Below are positions 1 through 10,429 of a DNA stretch of 44,301 nt, in pieces (the first letter of the stretch is position 1; each line of letters starts with the position of its first letter). The DNA lies in the NCBI GenBank assembly GCA_021464525.1, contig JADRCO010000194.1:1-44301 (forward strand). The letters are read 5' to 3'. The position numbers and the translations under genes are program-made. Under the pieces are notes generated by a model. It made no database searches, was not told the origin of the DNA, and saw only the letters and a program-made list of their open reading frames with translations. The DNA is from Rhizophagus sp. LPA8_4_AMF. Its lineage: Eukaryota > Glomeromycota > Glomeromycetes > Glomerales > Glomeraceae.

Positions 1-1340
1 GGGTTTTTATATTAAGTTTTTTTGTTTTAACATGAAGTAAAATCAAAAAAAATTTTTCAATTGATCTGCAAATTCACCTGATATAAAATCCCGTATATGC
101 TGATCAATTTGATATACATAAAAAATATTTTACTAAGTAAAAACGTCTATAATTGTGATGAACTAAACCCACCGATATGAAGTGTTGCTGAAGTAATATA
201 AAAAGTTATCATTATCTAAGGCTTTGTTAAGTCTCTTCATCATATCATTAAAAGGTAACTGTTGTTATTATTATTAATAAAGGTAGACCATATTTATTTT
301 GCTAAAGTCTTGATAATACTGTATTTTTTGTTCCTTTGTAAAATAAATGTTAGAAAAACTAAAAGTCAAAATTTATTACTAAAATTATGTTAGTATAAAT
401 ATAAAAGAAAAGTAAAATAAAGAGAAAATAAAGTATATTATAAAGGCTTAAAGTGTATTGTTTAAAGGAAATAAAAATGAAAAAATAAAATTTTTATGTG
501 AAAAAATATTAGTAAAAAAAATGGTCATAAACCAAACAGAAGAGAGTTTTTGATCAAATTGGCATTTTATATATGTAAAATTTGTATAACATTAAATATT
601 TTGACTTTATTTTACTACAACAGATTTTAGTGATCAGATTTTAATGATCTTGAATTCATTAAAATCATTTCATTAAAAGGAATCTAATAGTAGTAATTTT
701 ATAGCAATTGGATTAATATTGACAAAATTAATGTAATTTAAACATTTTAACTAAAATTATTATTTATAATTCTGGCCAAAAATTATTGATTAGATCATGT
801 GATTTTATTGCTTATAGTTATACCTTATTATAGTCACCAAATATAAGTTGTTCCAAATGTGTGACTATAGAGAGTTGACTATATTACCCATAATAATTTC
901 TGCACATAATTTTAATTTATAGCATATTTCTTAATGTTTAGATTTGAAAATCATATACTATACATCAAATTTAGAAATACAAAATAAAGGATTTTTGTTA
1001 AAATAAAAGTGTTTTTTTATTAAAATAAATCTTTTTTATATTATTTTTAAAAAAAAATAATTTTTAGTATTTTGAATTAATGGAAGAAAGATACATAAAA
1101 GGAGTGTATAAACTTATATATTTTTAATGGGTAAGAAAATACTACCTGATAGGTTAAGATTTAAGATCAATACTTTTGCATCTGTAAATATGTAAGTAAT
1201 AATGTAACAGGTTAGGTTATTATTATTATAATAGGGTGTCATTTAAATCAGAGTAATCATATGATTTTTAACATAATTTTTTACAAACTAAGATTAATAT
1301 GAACTTGAAAATAATAAGTGTATTTTAGTTTTACTTTGCA
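1..1340. other. AT-rich gene-free stretch
   Basis: No coding region, RNA gene or convincing splice pattern is visible on either strand. The only structure seen is a 23-nt identity (626-648) with the tandem repeat inside the neighbouring 701-bp element, so at least part of this stretch is old repeat debris. The rest is low-complexity A/T sequence. Confidence 0.6.
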
Positions 1341-2041
1341 ATATATATGGCCTGGTAATTCCTTGGCCAAAAATGTAATTCGTAATTCATAATATATAAA
1401 TAATTACGTAATTTGTAAATAATTACATAGTACATAAATAATTATGTATAATATAAATAATTAAATACATTTTTGATATATCTTGACATCTAGTGGTCAG
1501 AATTTGACGATTTTGGTATCATTCGAATTATCTTACCAAGATGAATCGAATGGTATCAAGATCATGTCTCTATGATAAATATTGACAGAGATACGATTCA
1601 AAAACCATTTAATAATTTTTAATATTAGAGACTGATCTAGTGATCAGAATTCAATGATTTTGGTATCATTTGAATCATCTCATTAAGACAAATCGAATGG
1701 TGGTAAGATCATGTTGCTATGATCGATATTAATGGAGATACGATTCAAAAATTACTTAAAAATATTTAATATTGAAGACTGATTTAGTGATCAGATTTTA
1801 ATGATTTTAGTATTATTCGAATCGTCTCATTAAGACGAATAGAATGGTGGTAAGATCATATCTCTACGATTAATATTGACAGAAAAATGATTCAAAAACT
1901 AAAATATATTTAAATATAATTTGACTAAAATCTTAATTCTGGCCAGATTTATATAATTATTTGTGTAACATAATTATTTACGTATTTATGTATTTTTTAA
2001 AAAATCCTGGATACATAAATATAGAATTACCAGGCCATGTA
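1341..2041. mobile_element. Non-autonomous DNA transposon (MITE-like, about 701 bp)
   Basis: The ends are inverted copies of each other: ATGGCCTGGTAATTC at about 1347-1361 is matched by its reverse complement GAATTACCAGGCCAT at 2024-2038. The 9-bp sequence TACTTTGCA stands directly outside both ends (1332-1340 and 2042-2050), as expected of a target-site duplication. Just inside both ends there are inverted copies of an ATAAATAATTACGTA-like motif. The middle is filled by three ~146-bp tandem repeats. No transposase is encoded. An 8-9-bp duplication suggests mobilisation by a hAT- or Mutator-type enzyme; which one cannot be settled from this copy. Confidence 0.75.
1485..1918. repeat. Three tandem ~146-bp repeats inside the element
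   Basis: Copies run at about 1485-1629, 1630-1776 and 1777-1918. Each opens with GACTGATCTAGTGATCAGA-like sequence, continues with GATTTTGGTATCATTCGAA, then CATTAAGACGAAT, GGTAAGATCAT and GATACGATTCAAAAA, and ends in an AT-rich spacer. By eye the copies differ at roughly 10-20 percent of positions. They are confined to the interior of the transposon except for a short fragment at 626-648. Confidence 0.8.
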
Positions 2042-2131
2042 TACTTTGCAAGTTTATTTAGAGAAAAAAAGTGAATTTTCAATATTGTTTTTGACTTTAT
2101 ATATAAACAAATAAATTTTGCTGATCATATC

Positions 2132-2344
2132 TAGTGCTTCAAGACCGGTTTCTGGTCTCCAGTTTTAGACCGCTTTAACTGGAGACCGGTTTGGAAAAAA
2201 TTCTCTGTAATAAGATTTTAAACCGGTTTGGCATGTCAGACCGGTTTTAATTTATCTAAAAAGGAAATATTAGTTAAACCGGTCTTGGTTTCTTTAGGTC
2301 AAACTGGTTTGAAACCGGTTTTGAAGACCGGTCTTGGAGCACTA
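2132..2344. mobile_element. hAT-like MITE (213 bp)
   Basis: The terminal inverted repeats are TAGTGCTTCAAGACCGGT on the left and its near-exact complement (one mismatch) on the right. An 8-bp duplication ATCATATC flanks the element (2124-2131 and 2345-2352). Eight-bp duplications and ends of the form (T/C)A(A/G)NG are diagnostic of the hAT superfamily. The interior is dense in ACCGGT/GACCGGTTT motifs in both orientations, so the strand could fold on itself. It codes for nothing and needs a transposase from elsewhere. Confidence 0.85.
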
Positions 2345-2352
2345 ATCATATC

Positions 2353-3031
2353 TAAACTCAAAAATGGTATTCAAAACCTTGTTTTGTGCTTTAAGTAAAC
2401 TTGCAGAGCAAGCCAAAATGCATTTACTATAAGTTAATTTAAAGGTTATACATATGCTAAAAAGTTATATTCAAAAAAATGTTTTTCTTTAAAGTCATGT
2501 GGCTACCCTGCTTTAGGAGGCAGAAATGATGTAATTTCCTAGGCTTCCATTTTAGTAATAATAAGTATTACTACAATAAAATAGTGAGTACTATAAATCA
2601 CTTACTATTGTGTAAACTGTAAATGGTAAGGGATATGAATCCTATTTTCTTTTGCTTGGTTTTTTTCATTTAAAAAAAATGATTAAAAATTTTAAAAACT
2701 TTGGGACTATTACTATTATACTTGATAAATAAATTAAAAGAAATTTTTCTCATTTGGAAAATGCAAATCTTTCTTAATTACTCAAATTTTCAAAGCCATT
2801 TATTATATTATAATCAACAGTTAAAAATATATTAAATTTCCTAAATTAGATGATGACAAGGGGGAAGGGGGAGTCTAAAAACCTGACCCATTTTGGCCCT
2901 CCCTTAATATGAGATAGTTTTATTTATTTACATTATACTCTTTATTTCTATAATATTTATAATATTTCTATAACTTTTGATAAATTATATAACTAAATAC
3001 TATTATATTATTATTTTATTTATTATACGTA
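2353..3031. other. Gene-free stretch and 3' flank of the cystinosin gene
   Basis: AT-rich DNA without a supported gene. A short G-run followed by pyrimidine-rich sequence lies at about 2858-2905. The last part should contain the 3' untranslated region and polyadenylation site of the minus-strand gene ending at 3032. Confidence 0.5.
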
Positions 3032-4459
3032 CTATACGTATCTGTTTAATTGTTTATCTGATTGTGGTGCTATTAAAAGAGTACTTTCCAAATTTTCATC
3101 TGGAAATATATCAGGATCTTCTCGATTACGATAAAGTATATAGTGTTGTATCATGAACAACAAATCAAATGATATGCTAAGAAATCCAAGACCACTATAA
3201 ATCAAATTAAATAAATAAAAGGGAGAAAGAGAAAGAATTTAGAATTAATTTTGAAAAAAGGAAACATTATATAAAATCAAAATAAAAAAAAAAACTTACA
3301 GTTTTACATAATCCTATTAGTAAATTAAAGAATAGTTGTGAATTAGCCTAAATATTTCACAAAACACGTGATAACAAAATAACTTTATTTAATAATAACG
3401 TACCCCTAATATGCCGTGCCAATTATCTTGTAAATACGCGTCCAACACCAATTGGAAGATAGATAAACTACCACCGGTGAAATCCTAAATCAAAAAATTT
3501 AGATTAAATAAGAGAAATAAACAAACAGAAAATAAAATTTTAAATAGTAATATACTTACCAATAATATATTATAGATACTCCATCCGACAGTAGATCTTC
3601 TTTTGAAGTTTAAGTACGCCTAAAACGAAATATTTTAAATTAGATCACAAAGCGAGGCGTGATAAGGACTTGTTTATGAAAAATAACTTACTTGGGGAAC
3701 ATATTTGATGAAACTAAAACATAACTTGACATAGCTCAAGTAATACAACAGATCAATCCAATGACATAATCCAAAGATAGTTCCAAACAACAATGAAGAT
3801 GCAAATAAAAATAATATAGATATTAATGAGAATGCAACAGTTGATATTCGTTGAGATGGGTCCCTCTATAAAAATCAAAAAAAAAATATATAAATAAATA
3901 AAATGCAAAATAATAAAAAAGAAAAGAGAATGTCATGCGACATACCTTATATATGAATGTTTGAACTAAAGTGATCGTACTTAATATTAATGCATGTAAA
4001 GAAAATGCTACGTCATTAATTTGTACCAAGTTATCTTTGCCATTATTCCTATCTCGATATTCTTTACGTATTTGTTCGGATGAAAAAAAAGCTAAATTAA
4101 AGATTGTATAACATGCAAATCCAAAGACGTTATACCATAGAAAATCTATGGATAATCCTTGTACTCTTAAAAAAAAAACATTGATAATTAATTTTTTGTA
4201 ATGAATATTAACGATTTAGAATTGATAACAATAAAAATCAATTTATTAAATACCTTTTTCTTCGCCAATTTAATATCGCTTGTGGATAAAAACTTATTGA
4301 CCACGCAAAGAAATATATCTATAATACGAAAGAAATAAAGGTTAACTGCGCCACAATTGTATTTTCAAATAATATGATAAAATCAATATTTACCCATCCT
4401 ATTGTCCCCGATAAAATTAATCCAAAATTTGAAGCTGTTTCCATACTTATTGGATCCAT
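3032..4459 (-). CDS. Cystinosin homologue (lysosomal/vacuolar cystine-proton symporter)
   Basis: Exons on the minus strand: 4459-4394, 4318-4254, 4165-3946, 3865-3692, 3619-3560, 3484-3404, 3313-3300 and 3194-3032, giving 280 residues. All introns are GT-AG and the phase is continuous. The protein has seven hydrophobic segments with two PQ-loop motifs: SFYPQ (P34-Q35) and KYVPQ (P174-Q175). It also carries the cystinosin blocks WSISFYPQ, NWRRK, GLSIDFL, DVAFSLHA and DFTGGSLS; the Asp of that last block (about residue 196) corresponds to an acidic residue implicated in proton coupling in the family. Cystinosins export cystine from the lysosome or vacuole with protons. It is shorter than human CTNS because the glycosylated N-terminal luminal extension is absent, as in fungal Ers1-type members. 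Exon 7 is only 14 nt. Family certain, substrate inferred. Confidence 0.9.
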
Positions 4460-5377
4460 TTTAATATATATTTAATTTGTTAAATATTTTTTTAAATGAT
4501 GATTACGTATATACGGTAAAGATATCCTAAAAGAAGAATATGTTTTTGATGTAAATTATGATAAATTGAGTTTGGATGGTGATAAAAAAAAAGTGGGTTA
4601 TTCTTTTTGTTATAAGGAAAAATTCAACTCATTTTATATATTTTTTCTGAATCATATAAAAGAATTTTTGATTACAAATGATTGATTGGCAACATAATGA
4701 AATTATGGAGACCAAAATAAGACGGCACAAAACAAACAAAATTTGATTGGGTATGAATGACGCAATTCCTGAACAAATTTTGCCATTGTCATTTCGGAAT
4801 CGGAACTCGGTTAAATTGTTAATCGGATCGGTTAAATTCACAATATTTCACATTTTCGATTAGCAATCCATCAATTTCTTCTAGCAAAAGCAGAGAATTT
4901 TTACTACTAGAATATTAGATGAAGAAGAAGAAAGTTTATAGAGATGAAGAGCATATATTTAAATAAAGACGTGTTGGGATAGGGATCAAGGGAGTTCAAC
5001 TTTTTCTGTGCAATAAATTCATATAAATTTTATAGGATGAATATGACGCCACAAAGAATAAAAATTGTGCAATACTAGAAGCCAATAAAGGAGGTAACAT
5101 CACATGCCGCTAATGTGTTCGATCGAATGTTTCACGGATTATACTACATGATTACAAATGAACATATGACTATAATAACTTTTCTTTTAAAGAAAACTAA
5201 TTATCGTGTCATGTGGGGTTGTCGATCTATGATTATGATGATTTGCATCATTCTTATTTTGATATTCTTATTTTGAATTACTTTTTGATAGCTTTTTTAA
5301 GTTAATTCAGATTTTTCTGACAACAAGTTTTGTTATTTTGACGATCAGTCACATATTCGCAGTAAATATACAGACTA
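4460..5377. other. 5' flank of the cystinosin gene; no gene seen
   Basis: Short open frames occur but show no family similarity or splice support. The first few hundred bases upstream of 4459 presumably hold the promoter; no specific site could be recognised. Confidence 0.5.
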
Positions 5378-5659
5378 TGGTGGCTGTCATAGTGTCATCT
5401 ATAAACCACACAGTCCGAAAATTTAAAATCTATTTATTTATATTGTGTAACTTATTTTTATAGTACTTTATTTAAATATAATTTGCCGCGTAAGTGGCAA
5501 AAATTTTTTTGCTAATATTCCATGGAATTTTTGTGGAATTCATAAAAATTTCATGAAAACTAGTCCGAAATTTTCTATTTTTACTATTGTCACATATTTA
5601 TGAATTATAAAAGTTTAAAGTTTACATAATATTATGCGGTTTATAGGTGACAGCCACCA
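5378..5659. mobile_element. TA-flanked MITE (282 bp, Tc1/mariner-like)
   Basis: The left end TGGTGGCTGTCA is exactly repeated in inverted orientation at the right end (TGACAGCCACCA), and both ends sit directly against a TA dinucleotide (5376-5377 and 5660-5661). The inverted similarity continues inward through CTATAAACC after a 9-nt insertion in the left arm. A TA duplication is the mark of the Tc1/mariner (IS630) superfamily. No coding capacity. Confidence 0.7.
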
Positions 5660-5661
5660 TA

Positions 5662-6977
5662 CAAACCAACAAATTATCCAAAATCTCTTAAAAATTTTCC
5701 ATTAAGTCTACTTTGTTACTTCACGCTGAATTGGATAATTTAATATTGGAATTGTTCTTAATAAAGAAAGGTAATTCTAAATTATTTATTATTAGCATTA
5801 ACAGGTTTGTGTCAATGGTAAATTTTTATTCTTGGAAGAAAAAATACAAAAAGACAATGAAGCAAATATAAAATAAGGAAATACTTTTTTCGGGAGAAGT
5901 TTAATAAACTGTTCAAATATTTTGTAGTAAATAACTTTCGTAAATATAGATCACATGATTTATATGCAGATTTATATTAGCCATAAAACAGGTAAATAAT
6001 GAATTTAAAAAGTTACTTTTTCTGAAATAAAATAAATAAATAAATAATGAATTTAAAAGCTAAATTAATAAATTATGTAAATTAACGCTGTCAATCATTA
6101 AATCAGTGATTTCTTTATGATTCTCGTAAAATTAGATTATTATTTATCGTATGAATTAAACGAGTAGTAAATCTATACGTCAATATAGAAAGTTTTCCGA
6201 AACTAGGGTTGTTGAAATTAACATATATATATATATATATATATATTTTCAATTCTAAGAATAAATTCAACATCGATAAAGAAGTAAATTATAAATCTTA
6301 CATCTTACATTTTTATATATTTATTTTTCAATGTACCATTTTTAATTTAATTTAAATATAACCTCTAAGAAAATTGGGTGTGGAGTTATACACTTGCACG
6401 TGACCGGCTAGTTCGTACGTTAATATCGTACAATTATAATACGGCTGTCTTCCAATACAAAAACAACAATAGTTTCTAGATTATTTTCAAAAAAAAAATA
6501 AATAAATTAATAGACTACAATAAATAAATAAATAAAAATACATTAATTAATGATAGTACAAAATTATGTTAATGTGGTATAATTAGGGGGTTCTTCTCAC
6601 AGAAAGTATTAAGATTGAATTGAATTTATTATTTAGTAATCTATTTTTCTGCGTATAATATATGAGGCGCATATGTATTTAGGATCACAAAAGATAATTG
6701 GAGCCGAAGCTTCGCATTAAAAATGTATGAAGATCATTCTTTATCACCATATATAGTAAAAACGATATTGGATTTTTTTTTATTTGCCAGTACATATTTT
6801 TGTGTACGATACTATTTATTAAAATGATCATTTGCATATTTTTCTATAATAATTAACTGGATTAAAAAGGTAAGATCTACGAGATAAAAAAAATTACCAT
6901 TATTTTGTACAATTTTAAATGAGAACAAATTAAAATATTAAAAAAAAAATTAGAAAAAAAAAATGTAAAAATAAAAT
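5662..6977. other. AT-rich gene-free stretch
   Basis: Nothing coding is supported. It contains an (AT)12 microsatellite and A-rich low-complexity tracts around 6480-6540 and 6880-6965. The latter probably belong to the 3' flank of the minus-strand gene that ends at 6978. Confidence 0.5.
6223..6246. repeat. (AT)12 microsatellite
   Basis: Twelve perfect AT units, read directly. Likely length-polymorphic. Confidence 0.9.
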
Positions 6978-7694
6978 CTAAACGAATTGTCCAATTATAA
7001 GAGCAGCAACGGGTGGAACAGCAGCAATCATAACATTTATTTTATTGCCATCAGCGGAAGATTTGGCGTTATCAGTTTTGGGCGTTTCTGATTGATTAGG
7101 AGTTGATGGACTCGATGATGGAACTGTTGGCGGAGGAGTTTGTGCTGGTGCGGGTTGTGTCGCTAAAGGAGTTGCAGCTACAGGAGTCGCTGCTGCTTTA
7201 GCCGATGATTGACTTGCAGCTAATTGACATGATTGTTGTGCTGCTGGCTGAATTTATTTAAAGGAAAAAAAAATTTATTTCGTGTTACATTGAAGTGAAC
7301 AAAAAAATTGAGAATCTTTTTCCTTTTTACCTGATACGCTTTTCCTTCATTTTGTATATCAAGATCATCAGGACATTGAAGGTAACAATTTTGAATGGCT
7401 AAAAGTAAAGAGATTTTTTTTTTAAGAAAAAAGAGAGAGAAGAAAAAAGAAGAAAAGGTCATTCGTGATATCATTATTATATTAAAATCTACTTTTTTGC
7501 TTGGTTTTTTTGAACATACCATTATTGGCATTGCATTTACAATTCCAATCGTCGAACGCACAACCGTTTAATTGAGCATTGCCTCTATTTTTACAATCGG
7601 TGTATACTGCCATATTAGCGCATGCCGCTTCACTTGTAGGGGCCAAGGCAGAGATGGCGACCAAAGCAACAAATAATAAACTTGTAGGTTTCAT
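6978..7694 (-). CDS. Small secreted GPI-anchored eight-cysteine protein (CFEM-like)
   Basis: Exons 7694-7520, 7398-7331 and 7247-6978 encode 170 residues. Residues 1-23 form a classic signal peptide with the hydrophobic core LLFVALVAISAL and an ASEA-type cleavage region. The mature part starts with a compact domain of eight cysteines (ACAN, DCKN, GCAF, NCKC, NCY, QCP, SCQ). The GC-A-x-D-x-x-C-x-C centre resembles fungal CFEM domains, though spacing is not a strict match. It is followed by a Ser/Thr/Pro/Ala-rich linker (PTPAPAQTPPPTVPS type) and ends in a small-residue site (KSSADGN) plus a hydrophobic tail, the signature of GPI attachment. It should sit on the outer plasma membrane or wall. 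Function unknown; haem or iron handling is known for some CFEM proteins but is only a possibility here. Confidence 0.85.
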
Positions 7695-10429
7695 TATTAA
7701 TTATTAAAATTAGAAGGAAAATATTACTAAAAAAAAAAATATGAATATATATATGTATATTTTTTGATTTTTAAAAAAAGTTTTTTTTTTTTTAAACTGA
7801 AAAAAAAAAGATATAGGAAAATTAACTCATTATATAAGAAAATTTCGATTAACCGAATACCTAAAGGTAAAATTGATATACATAATAATCTTTAATATGA
7901 TTTGATCTTTTATATTTGTGTAACGGTGTGCATAATTTATGGAAACTCTAAAGTGGCGTTATGATTTATTTTTATTATTAAAAACAGTTTTTTCTTTTTT
8001 TGGAACAATTCCTTATTAACTATTTTTATTAAATATAATGTCTAATACTGAATTGGGTAATGGAACGTTGCTTAAATAAGTCGATACTAAATATAGAGAC
8101 TAAACTGATCGTAATCTCTATGAAATTACTATTTTGTTATTTCTTAAGTAATCAGCGAAATTTCTGGATAAAAGAGATCTATTAATATATATTTATATAT
8201 TTTTTAAGAAACATATGACCTATAATAATACAGTAATGATTGTCGTTGTTCATATGATAATTCTGCAAACTTTTATTTTTTATCTACCTTTTCGATAATT
8301 TTTTTATCTGATAAAAAAAAATTTACGTAATATAAATTATGTGAAAAAATTTTGTCCATTCAAATTATGTAATTAATAAATCACTTTACAATTCTCGAAC
8401 TATCTATAACTACAGTTTTTGCTTATAATTTTTATAAGGAATTTTTTAAAGTTTCCTATTGGTTATTTATTTTTTATACGTGCGTTACTGAATAATATTG
8501 ACTTATGAAGTACAACAGGAGGTTACACAGATAAAATCTTTTATTCTTTGAAAAACGTAATGTATTTATTATTATGTAATCACCTCGAATGGTTCTACGT
8601 CGATTAGCCAGCTTTATTCTATAGATCGAAAGATAAACATCCGCAATTGTGCATTCTTTAAGTAAGAAAATCGTAAAGTACGACCAAAATTCATATTTGC
8701 CTAGGAACGTCGTTACGACAATTTTTCATTAAATTCATTATTATCCCAGCAAAATTTTCATTTTGTAAGAAATACTGGGAGAACCAACATATACGGAAAG
8801 TATCATTTATGGATTTTGTCAATATTTACTTGTCCGTTCCGAATTTTAGCGAGTTTCTATTTGTCTATTAGAGACTTAATAATTCACTTTAAGTTCTATT
8901 GTTTTTAAAAAGTTCGAAAAAAAATAAATGTTTTAAATTTGCAAGTAAGGAATATGATACGGAAAATTTTTAAGTATATTTTATTAATATCAATAGTCAC
9001 CTTAAAATCACTTGTAAGCTTAAACTAGTCTACAATTATAATCAGGCGTTTACCGGAGCAGTAGTGAATGGCGAAACAATGATTTTTTAATTATAACTCG
9101 TTTGAATGCGTTTGAATGATCACAACATATACTTGCTCAATTAATTCAGTATATAATGTATCAATGGAAGTGCATTAGGGTTCACATTACCTACTTCGTG
9201 GCTTCGTTATATGCATTGGCAAGACTGACTCTTTGAATTATGTGAGTGGCTAGGCTCCCTTCTGATTTAAGCTAAGGGCTATGAAGAACGTGGAGAAAAT
9301 TTACCTGTCACATAAAATAATAACGAGGATAAACCGAACATTGTAATAATAAATCCCTATCCTTTTAGTTATTACTTTCTTTCTTTTAATTGAATAAGAA
9401 AGTAGTCATGATGTTTGTGATTTTTATTGTGATTTTTATAATAAAATATATCCAAGAATTATGAAGTTGTGGTTTGATTGCGGTTTGCCTTGTGTGCCTT
9501 TCCGTTTATAGAATTTTAATGTCTCGGATGGTCCAAGTTAGTAGGCGTATTCTTTGAATGGGTTAAGAATTTTCCCTCAAGGATGAGACGTTTCTATATT
9601 AACGAATCAGAGAAATAATTTGTTCTGAAAGAATACAATAGTAGGTATCCGAGTAACGAACATTTATCTCGAGCCCTAAACAATAAAATGAAAGTTTCGT
9701 ACTATTTAATACTACCTATACGCTGATTCAAAAATAAAATATCACCAATTTTTGTCCACATATTCCGTTTCTGCATTTATAAAATTTTCGCAGTCATCAT
9801 TATGTATGTGTGTAATTATGTGTCTTCCACATAAACCGCTGATGCTTAGGTTTGTAAAATGTTACTACGCCAATTAGACAATACACGGAGAGCTGCGAAT
9901 TTCTCGGCGCAGTTATATCAACATTTCAACCCCTTGTTAATTTCAAAATGTAGATCTTTTTTTGCAGTAATACAAAATAATAAAAACGCAATCAAGCTTC
10001 GACTACTTTTTGATTTTTCAATTAGGGAATTATGATCCTATACCCACTATCCACGTGAAGTTATATAAAAATTATGATGTAATGCGGTCTTTTTAGGGAA
10101 ATAATTATTTGTAAACCTCCGAAAACGATACCGCAGCAACTAAATTGTTACCAAATTAAGTAAATTTATATGCCACACGCAAGGGTCCTACCGATGCCCC
10201 GATCCATAATAGTGTATAAATTATTTTTTTAATCCAAATTCTCGATCCATCTCTACATTCGAGAGTTGAAATAAGGGTTTTCTCGGGTAAGAAAACTAGT
10301 CGACATCAGATCTATTCGTTCCGCTCGATCGCATCTTGATTAGTAGACTTGGTGACTACTTTAAACTCTTAACACATTCATTGGTCAAAAGAGTTTCCTT
10401 TAATTACTTAAACCCATAAACAAAGAAAA
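7695..10429. other. 2.7-kb stretch with no supported gene
   Basis: I searched both strands for exons and family motifs and found none. Base composition rises in GC at about 9050-10420 (for example around 9180-9300 and 9880-9950), unlike the flanking A/T deserts, so an old decayed sequence or a non-coding transcript is possible but unsupported. The last ~150 bases before 10430 should be promoter and 5' untranslated region of the ABC-F gene. Confidence 0.5.

Noticed and set aside
4629..4841. 70-residue open frame on the minus strand upstream of the cystinosin gene
   Set aside because: No homology, no signal or domain, composition as expected of A/T-rich chance frames.
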